Shown in pieces: positions 23,808 to 33,155 of a DNA stretch of 64,000 bases; the stretch's first letter is position 1; each line of letters begins with the position of its first letter. The position numbers and the translations under genes are program-made. The notes below the pieces were generated by a model that was not told where the DNA came from, searched no databases, and saw only the letters and a list, made by a program, of their open reading frames with translations. This stretch comes from Rothia nasimurium. GTDB taxonomy: Bacteria > Actinomycetota > Actinomycetes > Actinomycetales > Micrococcaceae. The stretch is from NCBI RefSeq assembly GCF_928392795.1, contig NZ_CAKMTJ010000003.1:1-64000 (forward strand), written 5' to 3'.

Positions 23808-25592
23808 ATGCTTAATAACATTCGGAACCTGTTTTACCTTGTTCAGTTCCCAGTCAGAATCAAGCTCATTTTGTCAGTGCTGGGCGCGTTTACAGTATCT
23901 TTGCTTGAAATTATTGGTGTTTTAGCAACATACCCTCTGTTGCTCATCGTTTCAGGTCAAGCACTTGATACAGGTATATTGGCTATGATTGTGCGTATCT
24001 TAGGAACACAAGACCGACAGCAGCTGGTGATTTACGTTGCTCTATCGGTGGTTGGAGCTTTTATCTTGAAAGCTTTGGTTACTCTTGGTTTCAGATGGTG
24101 GCAGGTTGGCTTTATCAATGAAATGGAGATGAGTGCAAGAGTTACTCTACTCAGCTCCTATCTGGACGCACCGTATAAAGACCACAAAAAAAGGGAAATC
24201 TCAAAAATACATGCCACGCTAGCAAGTGCTGTGGGACAGGGGTATAGCCAGACGATTTTCGGTGGTTTAAGTCTTCTAACTAGTTTATTGACAATAATTA
24301 TGATGGTGATAATTACATTTATTATTTCACCTGTTGTTGCTATCTTCGCTTTTTTAATTTTTGCTGGGATAGGTTACCTGCTGCCTATGCTTCTTCGACG
24401 CAGGCTTGGTAATCTAAGTCATCAATTTTTAGAGTCGGATCGAATTTCATGGGTTTCTTCCATGCCCGCATTGGAAGCATTCAGGGAGATGCGTTTATTC
24501 TCTGTAGCAGATCGATTCGTCGATAAATATGCTGAGGGAGCCTCTATGCGTGCTAGAGCAAGCAAGCAGCAAAGTGTTATTGAAGCTCTTCCAAAAAATA
24601 TTATGGAGATAGTTTTTGTGTTGAGCATTTCAGGACTTGCGGTTTTTCTGTTTTCGCAAAAAGATCAGACAGAGGCTTTTGCTACCATGGGTGTGTTTAC
24701 AGTGGCCGCTGTGAGGGTTATGCCTGCAGTAAATTCAGCTATAGCTTCTTTGAACTCAATGCGGGTAGGAGTCTCTGGTGTCATGAGTCTTAACCGTGAG
24801 ATTTCCTATTTCAAACAAATGGAACGGTACTCAGAACTGGTCAGCCCCGGCATTAATTTTGAAGGAGATATCCAGATTCAAGAAGTCTCGTTTGGCTACA
24901 GCGCAGACGAAGGGCATGTGCTTGATAATATTTCTCTTGTTATACCCAATCGCCAAACAGTTGCTTTTGTTGGATCAAGCGGATCTGGTAAATCTACCTT
25001 GATAGATATTATCTTAGGCATGCTTAGCCCTACTAGCGGTTCAATAACCTGCGGAGGAATTTCTATTCATGATGATCTAAAGGCCTGGCAATCACAGATG
25101 GGTGTTGTGCCCCAGCACGTTTATGTATTGCCTGGATCATTGAAGCTCAATGTTGCTTTTGGGCTAGATGAAGATGAAATTGATGAGCAACGGGTGCATC
25201 AAGCTTTGCAGCACGCTGAGCTAGGTGACCTTCTGTCCTCACTACCAAAAGGCATTAACGAAGATTTGGGGCAAGATGGCAGTCGCCTTTCCGGTGGCCA
25301 ACGGCAGCGTTTAGGGATTGCCCGCGCTCTATATCGTAATCCTAAACTCCTAGTTCTAGACGAGGCAACGTCAGCTTTAGATAATAAAACTGAGCATAAA
25401 ATAACTCAAACCATTGAGCGCCTTTCTGGTGAGCTCACAATTGTCATGGTGGCGCATCGTCTGTCAACGATTAAAAAGGCTGACATCATCTTTTATATGA
25501 AAGATGGGAAAGTTGTTAATCAGGGAAATTTTGATGAGCTAACTTTGGCTAACCCAGAGTTTAAAGAGCTAGTCGAACTAGGTAAAATATAA
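23808..25592 (+). CDS. ABC transporter, fused membrane and ATPase domains (glycan or lipid exporter type)
   Basis: 594 residues. An N-terminal six-helix exporter domain (about 15-320) is followed by an ATPase domain with Walker A GSSGSGKST (about 389-397), signature RLSGGQRQR (about 497), Walker B LLVLDEATSALD, and the H-loop AHRLST. The half-transporter layout, working as a homodimer, is that of MsbA/PglK-type flippases. Two glycosyltransferases follow with overlapping start codons, so flipping of a lipid-linked sugar is the best guess. Clearly AT-richer than rsmA-ispE. Confidence 0.88.
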   Translation: MLNNIRNLFYLVQFPVRIKLILSVLGAFTVSLLEIIGVLATYPLLLIVSGQALDTGILAMIVRILGTQDRQQLVIYVALSVVGAFILKALVTLGFRWWQVGFINEMEMSARVTLLSSYLDAPYKDHKKREISKIHATLASAVGQGYSQTIFGGLSLLTSLLTIIMMVIITFIISPVVAIFAFLIFAGIGYLLPMLLRRRLGNLSHQFLESDRISWVSSMPALEAFREMRLFSVADRFVDKYAEGASMRARASKQQSVIEALPKNIMEIVFVLSISGLAVFLFSQKDQTEAFATMGVFTVAAVRVMPAVNSAIASLNSMRVGVSGVMSLNREISYFKQMERYSELVSPGINFEGDIQIQEVSFGYSADEGHVLDNISLVIPNRQTVAFVGSSGSGKSTLIDIILGMLSPTSGSITCGGISIHDDLKAWQSQMGVVPQHVYVLPGSLKLNVAFGLDEDEIDEQRVHQALQHAELGDLLSSLPKGINEDLGQDGSRLSGGQRQRLGIARALYRNPKLLVLDEATSALDNKTEHKITQTIERLSGELTIVMVAHRLSTIKKADIIFYMKDGKVVNQGNFDELTLANPEFKELVELGKI

Positions 25593-26779
25593 TGAAAGAA
25601 TACTCTACTGTTATTGTTTCGACAGAGGTCCCTAAACCTGAACCAACTAGTGCAGGCGAACGTCTAATCCGAGAACTCTACCTCGCGTTAGAAGCAAAGG
25701 GGCAGGCACCCGTCTTTCTCGCTCCCGTCCCACGCAACGGGTATGCAGAGCATTACGACGTAGACGCACATTTCATACCTGTTGATACACACCCTGCTAC
25801 GCGATCTCTACAGAAGTTACTCTCTCCAGTAAATACCTGGACTCCTAACCTGAGTTTCTTTTTCTCGATAATTGCAGACCCTAAAGCTCGCAGCATTATC
25901 AAAAATGCTCAGATAGTAGATTTACAGTGGACATCTAACGTTTTGTTAGCTCCGCTTGTGCGCCTACTGAATCCAACTGCTTACCTCATCGGCACTTTCC
26001 ACGACGTTGCAGAGCAGAGGTTACGCCGCCGTGCAAGAGAAGAACACCGTTCTTTGAAGTCAGCAGTTTGGTCTGCTCAGGCATTTGCATCGAGAAGAAT
26101 GGATAGAATGGCCATTAAAAGTTTGGATAGGGCTGTTGTTCTCTCTGAAAAAGACCGATCGCTATTAAGGTCATTCTCTGCAGAGTTTGACAAAATTATT
26201 CCAGTTATACCTCCTGTTTACCTTCAGCCTGATTCTTCGGTGGAGCGTAATCCCAACCCTTATGAAATTCTCTTTGTGGGAACTATGTATAGGTGGGAGA
26301 ACCATCAGGCTGTGGAGTGGTTTATTAAAGATATACTTCCTCGTATATGGTCTGATAAACCTGAAGTTCGTTTTACTGTGGTTGGTGAAAGCCCTAGTAG
26401 CGACTTATTGAAGGTGGGGGATGATTCGCGCATTACGTTCACTGGTTTTGTGGACGATGTTGAACCCTTTTACGCCAAGGCTGGTCTTGTTGTTGCTCCA
26501 ATTAAGCTGGGTAGCGGGGTAAAGTTTAAAACTCTTGATGCTATTCTTCGCGCTATCCCAATCATTACAACTAGCGCTGGTGTTGAGGGGGTGGCGAATG
26601 TTGCATGGGTATCAGCTCTTGCCCATACGTCAGAATCTTTTGCACAGAAAGTGGTAGAAGTTCTTAGCCAGTACGAAAAATTTGCTAGTAAAGCTGAACA
26701 AGCAAGGCACGATGCGCTGATTACATATTCACAAGAGAATTATAGAGAAATAGTCGGGGAAGTCTATGGGGCAAAGTAG
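25592..26779 (+). CDS. Glycosyltransferase, GT-B fold (GT4-like)
   Basis: 395 residues. Two Rossmann domains: an acceptor half with TFHDVAEQRLRRR, and a donor half with ILFVGTMYRWENHQAVEW, FTVVGESP, ITFTGFVDDVEPFY, and the acidic/Gly region VVAPIKLGSGVKFKTLDAI. This pattern is that of GT4-type or related transferases; donor and acceptor are unknown. The ATG overlaps the ABC transporter stop as TAATG, showing translational coupling. Confidence 0.85.
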   Translation: MKEYSTVIVSTEVPKPEPTSAGERLIRELYLALEAKGQAPVFLAPVPRNGYAEHYDVDAHFIPVDTHPATRSLQKLLSPVNTWTPNLSFFFSIIADPKARSIIKNAQIVDLQWTSNVLLAPLVRLLNPTAYLIGTFHDVAEQRLRRRAREEHRSLKSAVWSAQAFASRRMDRMAIKSLDRAVVLSEKDRSLLRSFSAEFDKIIPVIPPVYLQPDSSVERNPNPYEILFVGTMYRWENHQAVEWFIKDILPRIWSDKPEVRFTVVGESPSSDLLKVGDDSRITFTGFVDDVEPFYAKAGLVVAPIKLGSGVKFKTLDAILRAIPIITTSAGVEGVANVAWVSALAHTSESFAQKVVEVLSQYEKFASKAEQARHDALITYSQENYREIVGEVYGAK

Positions 26780-27671
26780 GGCACAAGTTTCAGTTGTAAT
26801 TCCTGCTTATAATGCTGAACAGTATTTGCAAGAACAGCTTGAAGCGCTTTTAAATAATACGGTTTCTATAGCGGAAATCATTGTTTCAGATAATGGTTCC
26901 ACCGACTCAACGAAAGGTTTAGTGCTTAAAGCTGCAGAAAAGCATGAAAATATTAAATATCTAGATGCTGGCCAGCGTCAGGGGCCTAACTACGCTCGAA
27001 ACAAAGGTATCGAGCAAGCTAGCCACGAGCTGGTGCTGTTGTGCGATGCTGACGATATCGTTGCTAAGGACTGGGCCGAAAAACTCCTTGGCGCTCTGGA
27101 AACTGCTGATCTGGTGGGTAGCGGGTACTACACCTATCTTTTTAGTGAAGTTTCAGGCCGGTATGAAATTTCCTCTACGTCGATTGAACAACCGGCAGTC
27201 TTTAACGACCAGGTTTACTCTTTAAGTTGCAGTATGGGGATGAAAAAGGCTGCCTTTGCTTTGGTCGGTGGATTTGATGAATCTTACAGAGGCGGTCATG
27301 AAGAGGTCGATTTTTGTCTGCGAGTTTCTGCTGCTGGTTTAGTGCAGGGATGGGTAGCCGAACCCTTAATTCGTTACCGACAGCGCCGGACTACACAGGG
27401 GCTAGCCCAGCAGTCCCGTCGCTATGGGCGTACCTGGGTGCAGCTAGCTGTAAACTTTTCTCCCGTTTTTGATGAGCATATTCCGAGCGTGAAGCTTATG
27501 GTACGTAAGGTTGTGTCGGCTGTGCCGGGGTATCTCAAACAGAAACAGCATTCCTGGGCGGAAGTTCGAGGCTTTTGGTGGAATATTGGTCGGCTGGAAG
27601 GGTTACTTCGATACCGTGTACTGGGGCGTCCGCCTAAGCGTTGTCTGAGCTCTGTAACTTCTGATAGGTAA
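26766..27671 (+). CDS. Glycosyltransferase family 2
   Basis: 301 residues. GT-A domain at the N-terminus: VSVVIPAYNAEQYLQEQL, VSDNGSTDSTKG, the divalent-metal motif LCDADDIV, and a later GGFDESYRGGHEEVDFCLR segment (the catalytic-base region). The C-terminal 80 residues are basic and lack membrane helices. It overlaps the upstream GT gene by 14 nt and ends the operon begun by the ABC transporter. Confidence 0.9.
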   Translation: MGQSRAQVSVVIPAYNAEQYLQEQLEALLNNTVSIAEIIVSDNGSTDSTKGLVLKAAEKHENIKYLDAGQRQGPNYARNKGIEQASHELVLLCDADDIVAKDWAEKLLGALETADLVGSGYYTYLFSEVSGRYEISSTSIEQPAVFNDQVYSLSCSMGMKKAAFALVGGFDESYRGGHEEVDFCLRVSAAGLVQGWVAEPLIRYRQRRTTQGLAQQSRRYGRTWVQLAVNFSPVFDEHIPSVKLMVRKVVSAVPGYLKQKQHSWAEVRGFWWNIGRLEGLLRYRVLGRPPKRCLSSVTSDR

Positions 27672-27715
27672 CCTGAAAGAAGGAACGAAAGACTTTAATA
27701 TCGAATAAAACTTCT

Positions 27716-28744
27716 CTAAATCCAACCTCTAGTTTTGAAAGATTCCTCAATAGACATCCACATATCTATGTATTTTAGATTAGCGTGAACATGCTGAGCA
27801 GCCCGTGTACCTAATACCCTGGATTCCTCAGGGTTATTGGTCAAATCAACGATGCTCTTTCTCCATGCATCAACATTACCCTCTTCAACAAAGCGGGCTG
27901 TGTTATCACTAAAATAGTAACGCATAGCTTTGGAATCAGTGAGTAGTAAAGCGGCACCTGTAGCCGCAGCTTCGAGTGCAACAGTCTGGCCTGTGGGGTA
28001 GGCCAGCTCTACTGTGGGTACAGCAACAATATCTGATGAATGTAAGGTCTCAATATAGGTTTCAAAAGGTACCGTTCCATGGAAACGGACATTTTCCGGT
28101 AAATCAATACCTGCAATAATTTCAGGTCTAGTGTACAAATGAAGCTCTACAGAGAGAGGTCGTACCGCTTCAATAAGCGTCGCATAGTCCCTACCTCGAT
28201 CGAACCCCACGGCAGAAATCTGAAGTGGACGATGCGCATCAGCCTTAAAGGAAAAAAGTTCTGGTGCAAATCCAAAGTTAACACTTTCAACCTGCTCACG
28301 TGAGAATCCTGAGTCAACCAAGATGTCTATTTGATTCTCGCTAAATACAAAGTTGAGATCAACTCCAGCATATTTTTTTACAACAGGTTTTCTTTCTTCA
28401 TAAGGTAAGTGTCTAATTTCCTCAGCTAGCCAGCAAGAAATCATCGCTATCGGGGTGCTAGAAAAAGGTGGTACCCCTTGTTGCTTAAGAAGAGAAGGGA
28501 AAATTGCATAATTCTCAAGAAAACAAAGAAGCACATTAGCTGAGGAAATATGCGCTAGCGAACGAATTGCCTTGTCTAGGGGGAATCCTAGCCTATGCTC
28601 TAAGACATCTCTAACTTTCTTGTGAGCTGAGAAGTGAGCATTCGGTACATCTAGCAAAGAGTGTCCAAGCTTGCTCGAAAGAAGATTAACACCGTATTGG
28701 CCGTCATCTGCTTGTCCTGAACAAAGGACTGCTATTTTCGCCAT
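27716..28744 (-). CDS. Glycosyltransferase, GT-B fold (GT4-like)
   Basis: 342 residues from the ATG at 28744, which has AAGGAAGG upstream; the longer reading from 28801 is less likely. The second domain contains LQISAVGFDRGRDYATLIEAV, LPENVRFHGTVPFETYIETL, and the donor-binding region VPTVELAYPTGQTVALEAAATGAALLLT. It runs opposite to the preceding three genes and toward them, in the same direction as the ABC-F gene upstream of it. AT-rich like its neighbours to the left. Substrate unknown. Confidence 0.85.
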   Translation of the reverse strand: MAKIAVLCSGQADDGQYGVNLLSSKLGHSLLDVPNAHFSAHKKVRDVLEHRLGFPLDKAIRSLAHISSANVLLCFLENYAIFPSLLKQQGVPPFSSTPIAMISCWLAEEIRHLPYEERKPVVKKYAGVDLNFVFSENQIDILVDSGFSREQVESVNFGFAPELFSFKADAHRPLQISAVGFDRGRDYATLIEAVRPLSVELHLYTRPEIIAGIDLPENVRFHGTVPFETYIETLHSSDIVAVPTVELAYPTGQTVALEAAATGAALLLTDSKAMRYYFSDNTARFVEEGNVDAWRKSIVDLTNNPEESRVLGTRAAQHVHANLKYIDMWMSIEESFKTRGWI

Positions 28745-28820
28745 GAGGTCCTTCCTTGCTGAGTATGTATCGAAAACTTTTCTGCTTGCTTGTTGAGGCA
28801 AACTAAAGAGCTATCTAAGA

Positions 28821-30647
28821 CTATTCGAAAACTTCGCTGAGCTCTATCCAACGCATCTCTAAGTCCCCAATTTCGTCCTGGATACCTTGCTGTTGGGTAG
28901 AGAGATCAGCCAGACCCTCATAATCTGAAGGGTCATGGTTGGCCATCTTCTCTTCCAGCTTGGCTTTCTGGTCAGCTAGTTTAGCCAGTTTGCGGTCAAT
29001 CTGGTTGATTTCCTTCTGGGCTGCCCGAACCTCAGCTCCGCTAGCCTTAGCCGCCGAGCTGCTACCGGCGTCCTGTTTACCGAGAGGTGAAGAATCAACG
29101 GCCTTCGTCGACGGAGCGGCAGCTGCAGACGCCGAAAGCTGCAAATACTCATCAACTCCGCCCGGCAGATGCCTAAAAGTACCGTCAATCAATGCGTACT
29201 GCTGATCAGTCACACGTTCCATCAGGTAGCGGTCGTGTGAAACCACCAGGAGCGTTCCAGGCCAGGTATCGAGAAGGTCCTCCATCGCCGCCAGCATATC
29301 GGTATCGAGATCGTTAGAGGGTTCATCCAGGATAAGGACATTGGGCTCATCCAACAGAATCAGCAGAAGCTGAAGACGGCGCTTCTGCCCACCTGACAGG
29401 TCTTTAACCGGGGTAGATAGCTGAGCCGATGTAAAACCTAGACGTTCCAGAAGCTGCCCGGGGGTCATTTCCTTACCGCCAGCTACATAAGAGGTACGTT
29501 TGCGCCCGATGACATCTGACACCCGGTCATTCTCGACCTCGCGCAGTTCATCGAGTTGCTGGGTTAGCGTAGCGACCTTTACGGTCTTACCGTGCTTAAC
29601 CCGCCCGCGGGTAGGCTGTACTGAGCCTGTCACAAGGCCTAGCAGGGTTGATTTACCTGCGCCGTTCACACCCATGATGCCGGTGCGCTCACCCGGGGCG
29701 ATGCGCCAGGTAACCTTTTTGAGTACGTCCTTCGTTGCCCCGGACGCATTGGCATCGGGGTAGCTGACATCGACGTCCTCGATATCCACCACGTCCTTAC
29801 CCAGGCGGGATACAGCCATCTGCGATAGTTCCACCTTGTTACGCACCGGGGGTACATCGGCGATCAGAGCGTTAGCGGCGTCGATACGGAACTTGGGCTT
29901 GGAGGTACGGGCCGGGGCACCTCGACGTAGCCAGGCAAGCTCCTTACGTATGAGGTTCTGTCGTTTAGCTTCGGTTGCAGCTGCCTGGCGGTCACGCTCA
30001 ACGCGCTGCAGAATGTAGGCAGCGTATCCACCCTCGAAAGGCTCAACGATACCGTCGTGGACTTCCCAGGTATCGGTGCAAATTTCGTCCAGGAACCAGC
30101 GGTCGTGGGTGACGGTGAGCAGACCGCCCGCGTTCTTAGACCAGCGGGTTTTAAGGTGGTTAGCTAGCCAGGTGATAGCCTCAACATCGAGATGGTTGGT
30201 AGGCTCGTCAAGCATGAGGACGTCCCAGTCGCCTGCCAGCAGAGCGGCAAGGGCAACGCGGCGGCGCTGGCCACCAGAGAGAGAAGAGACGGACGCATTC
30301 CAGTCGAGGTCTGACACCAGCCCCGAAATAACGTCGCGAATCTTAGAATCCGAAGCCCACTCGTACTCGGGAGTATCGCCAACAATCGCCTGGCCTACAG
30401 TGAGCGAATCATCGAGCACATCGGCCTGGTCTAGAAAGCCGATGCGGGTGCCAGAACGTACAGTTACCTTGCCTGAGTCTGGTTCAAGGCGCCCACCGAG
30501 AAGGGAGAGTAAGGTTGATTTACCGTCGCCGTTACGACCCACAATACCGATACGGTCACCCTCATTCAGGCCAACAGTGATGCCCTCAAAGATAGTGCGG
30601 GTGGGAAATTCAATATGCAGGTCTTCGCCGCCAAGTAGATGTGCCAT
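28821..30647 (-). CDS. ABC-F family ATPase (Uup-like)
   Basis: 608 residues, two ABC domains and no membrane helices. Domain 1 has Walker A GRNGDGKST, signature SLSGGQRRR, and LMLDEPTNHLD; domain 2 has GVNGAGKST, LSGGQKRR, and LILDEPSNDLD. The C-terminal 80 residues form a charged coiled coil (AAQKEINQIDRKLAKLADQ…), the mark of Uup-type ABC-F proteins, which bind the ribosome or branched nucleic acid. Core-like base composition. This gene usually sits between ispE and glmU in the Micrococcaceae; the glycan genes separate it from ispE here. Confidence 0.9.
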   Translation of the reverse strand: MAHLLGGEDLHIEFPTRTIFEGITVGLNEGDRIGIVGRNGDGKSTLLSLLGGRLEPDSGKVTVRSGTRIGFLDQADVLDDSLTVGQAIVGDTPEYEWASDSKIRDVISGLVSDLDWNASVSSLSGGQRRRVALAALLAGDWDVLMLDEPTNHLDVEAITWLANHLKTRWSKNAGGLLTVTHDRWFLDEICTDTWEVHDGIVEPFEGGYAAYILQRVERDRQAAATEAKRQNLIRKELAWLRRGAPARTSKPKFRIDAANALIADVPPVRNKVELSQMAVSRLGKDVVDIEDVDVSYPDANASGATKDVLKKVTWRIAPGERTGIMGVNGAGKSTLLGLVTGSVQPTRGRVKHGKTVKVATLTQQLDELREVENDRVSDVIGRKRTSYVAGGKEMTPGQLLERLGFTSAQLSTPVKDLSGGQKRRLQLLLILLDEPNVLILDEPSNDLDTDMLAAMEDLLDTWPGTLLVVSHDRYLMERVTDQQYALIDGTFRHLPGGVDEYLQLSASAAAAPSTKAVDSSPLGKQDAGSSSAAKASGAEVRAAQKEINQIDRKLAKLADQKAKLEEKMANHDPSDYEGLADLSTQQQGIQDEIGDLEMRWIELSEVFE

Positions 30648-30827
30648 CTCTTTAGGCTACAACGAGCGATTTAGGTTGTCACCTGCAGGCGAAAAGCATG
30701 AACAGAACCTAAAAAAGCAGTAAAGTTTTGAGTTCGGATGGAGAGTAGAGTTCTCCAGAACCTTGGTGTTCAAGCTTCTCACAGAGGCCGTTTACAGTAG
30801 GACGAAGCAGGGAAAGACCACATAAAG

Positions 30828-31424
30828 ATGGCGCAATTTAATGTAGGGGCGCTCCGCAGGGGGCAGATGGGAAAAATGGAAGAGGAGTCCTCTTCCAGAG
30901 AATCCCACCCACAGAAAAAAATTCTTTTCGTCTGCACAGGGAATATTGCTCGTAGCGCCTCTGCCCAGTACATCGCGGAGCAACTGGTAGGTTCTAAATC
31001 TAGCTGGACTTTTGACAGTGCCGGCACTGGAGCTGTGGTAGGTTCTGGCGTCGCACCGTTTATTGATGAGGAGCTAGATTCCCGCGGAGTCGAATTCAGA
31101 CATCACAAGGCAAAACAAATCACAGGTGATCTCATCGAAAGCTCAGCCCTAGTGCTAGTCATGGAAAAAGAGCATCTAAACTGGCTAGTGAGAGAATGGC
31201 CCCAATACCGGGCTAAAATTCACCTGCTCAAGCAGATGGCCAGAGTGCGAGAAACCGCAGGCCGCAGAGCGGATCCAGTGACCTTCATGTATCAGTTAGA
31301 TGAGGTTCCTGCACGAGGGGACAAAATAGATGATCCCTATCGTAAAGGGGCTGAAGCTGCCCGTGTAGCCGTTGAAGAAATTGAGTTAGCTCTCACAAAA
31401 ATTATTCCCTGGCTGGGGCCCTGA
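30828..31424 (+). CDS. Low-molecular-weight protein tyrosine phosphatase
   Basis: 198 residues if the ATG at 30828 is used; ATGs at 30867 and 30876 would remove 13-16 residues that the family does not need. The P-loop CX5R is present as FVCTGNIARSASAQ (the second Cys of the usual CTGNICRS is Ala), with the general-acid region DPYRKG near the C-terminus. Such enzymes dephosphorylate BY-kinases in polysaccharide systems; the probable partner is the Wzz/BY-kinase at 49451-50869. Divergent from the ABC-F gene. Confidence 0.88.
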   Translation: MAQFNVGALRRGQMGKMEEESSSRESHPQKKILFVCTGNIARSASAQYIAEQLVGSKSSWTFDSAGTGAVVGSGVAPFIDEELDSRGVEFRHHKAKQITGDLIESSALVLVMEKEHLNWLVREWPQYRAKIHLLKQMARVRETAGRRADPVTFMYQLDEVPARGDKIDDPYRKGAEAARVAVEEIELALTKIIPWLGP

Positions 31425-31542
31425 TAGCTTTCCCACGAATGTTTTGCCGACACCTGCCCCGGGTACGTTTCGTTCTGGGCGTGAGAGTTGGTAATATCTA
31501 GATTCGTCTGTACTGCTTCTTTAGAAGAAACGCAGACTGTAA

Positions 31543-31614
31543 TCCGCCATGGTGTAATTGGCAACACAGCGGCCTTTGGAGCCGTTATTCAAGGTTCGAG
31601 TCCTTGTGGCGGAG
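31543..31614 (+). tRNA. tRNA-Gln (anticodon TTG)
   Basis: 72 nt with acceptor stem TCCGCCA / TGGCGGA and discriminator G. The anticodon stem-loop GCGGC-CTTTGGA-GCCGT carries TTG (Gln). The T-arm is CAAGG-TTCGAGT-CCTTG. CCA is not encoded. It stands between the phosphatase gene and glmU; no integrase or repeated tRNA 3' end is seen nearby. Confidence 0.96.
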
Positions 31615-31674
31615 CTCAACACCCCCTCAACCTGCAAACCATAGGGGTCTCACTCGCTCAAGGAGTACCAACTA

Positions 31675-33150
31675 GTGACTGCTACTGCTTCAGTTCCGTC
31701 CGCTGTTATCGTTCTAGCTGCCGGAGCTGGAACCCGCATGAAGTCTTCCACCCCCAAGGTCATGCACCCCATCGGCGGGCGCTCTATGGTGGAACACGCG
31801 GTAGCTGTAGCTCGTGAACTTAACCCCAAGAATCTGGCTGTTGTTGTGCGCCACCAGCGCGATAAGGTAGCGGCTCATGTCACTGCTTTTGACGCTGGCG
31901 TCACCATTGTTGATCAGGACGAAATTCCCGGTACCGGGCGCGCTGTTGAAGTCGGTCTGCTGGGCCTTGACTCTGAATCGGGAGAAGTTGAAGGTACCGT
32001 TGTGGTGACCTATGGTGACGTTCCCCTGCTGAAGACTGAGACCCTGCGCAAGCTCATTGCCTTCCACGAAGAAGGCAAGAACGCCGTCACCGTTCTGACA
32101 ACCCACATCGATGAACCCGGTTCCTACGGCCGTATCGTCCGCAACGAAGCTGGTGAAGTAACCGCTATCGTGGAAGCCAAGGACGCCACCCCCGAGCAGC
32201 TTGCTATCACCGAGATCAACTCCGGTATTTATGCCTTTGATGCAAAGGTTCTGCGTGACTCGCTGACCCGCGTCACCACCGACAATGCCCAGGGCGAAAA
32301 GTACATCACCGACGTCCTTTCCATTGCCCGCGAGGACGGCTACCGCACCAGTGCTCTAGACATCGAAGACCGCTGGGAAGTTGAGGGTGCGAATGACCGG
32401 GTGCAGCTGGCTCAGCTGGGGCGTAAGCTCAACGATCGTCTAACCCACGCGCATATGGTCGCAGGTGTTACTATCGTTGACCCCGAATCCACCTGGATTG
32501 ACGTTACTGTAACCATCGAAAACGATGTAACCATTCTGCCCGGTACCCACCTGCACGGCACCACCCACATCGCAACTGGCTCCGTCATCGGCCCCGACAC
32601 CACTCTGACCAACGTCAAGGTAGGGGAGAACGTGACTATCTCCCGCACCGAGGGCTCTGACTCAGAAATCGCTGACGGCGCTACCGTTGGCCCCTTCGCC
32701 TACCTGCGCCCCGGCACCAAGCTTGGCCCCAAGGGCAAGATTGGCACCTTCGTTGAAACCAAGAATGCCGAAATTGGCGCCGGTTCAAAGCTGCCCCACC
32801 TCTCCTATGCCGGGGATGTCACCATCGGCGAAAATTCCAATATCGGCGCAGCATCAATCTTTGTGAACTACGACGGTGTGAACAAGCACCGTTCTACCGT
32901 AGGTAACAATGTCCGAATGGGGTCCGACAACATGTATGTCGCACCCGTACATATCGGAGATGGCGCGTATTCTGGAGCTGGAACCGTCATCCGCAAGGAC
33001 GTCCCTGCAGGCGCCCTAGCAATTAACGAAGCCCCTCAGCGCAACATCGAACGCTGGGTCATTGAAAAGCGAGCCGGTACTGAAGCCGCAGAAGCAGCCC
33101 AGGCTGCACTGGAAGCGGAATCAGCCAGCTCAGTTAAGGAAAGCGAATAG
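31675..33150 (+). CDS. glmU: Bifunctional UDP-N-acetylglucosamine pyrophosphorylase / glucosamine-1-phosphate N-acetyltransferase
   Basis: 491 residues. The N-terminal nucleotidyltransferase domain opens with VIVLAAGAGTRMKSSTPK. The C-terminal left-handed beta-helix acetyltransferase (about 260-460) shows hexapeptide repeats and the ARG/His region GPFAYLRPGT and LPHLSYAGD. It makes UDP-GlcNAc for peptidoglycan and for the glycans encoded nearby. The GTG start has AAGGAG 9 nt upstream. A short Ala/Glu-rich tail ends the protein. prs follows after 5 nt. Confidence 0.96.
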   Translation: MTATASVPSAVIVLAAGAGTRMKSSTPKVMHPIGGRSMVEHAVAVARELNPKNLAVVVRHQRDKVAAHVTAFDAGVTIVDQDEIPGTGRAVEVGLLGLDSESGEVEGTVVVTYGDVPLLKTETLRKLIAFHEEGKNAVTVLTTHIDEPGSYGRIVRNEAGEVTAIVEAKDATPEQLAITEINSGIYAFDAKVLRDSLTRVTTDNAQGEKYITDVLSIAREDGYRTSALDIEDRWEVEGANDRVQLAQLGRKLNDRLTHAHMVAGVTIVDPESTWIDVTVTIENDVTILPGTHLHGTTHIATGSVIGPDTTLTNVKVGENVTISRTEGSDSEIADGATVGPFAYLRPGTKLGPKGKIGTFVETKNAEIGAGSKLPHLSYAGDVTIGENSNIGAASIFVNYDGVNKHRSTVGNNVRMGSDNMYVAPVHIGDGAYSGAGTVIRKDVPAGALAINEAPQRNIERWVIEKRAGTEAAEAAQAALEAESASSVKESE

Positions 33151-33155
33151 CAGTA

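Noticed and set aside
31543-31614. tRNA-Gln as an integration site for a genomic island
   Set aside because: No integrase gene and no repeated tRNA 3' end are visible on either side; the flanks are core genes in conserved order.
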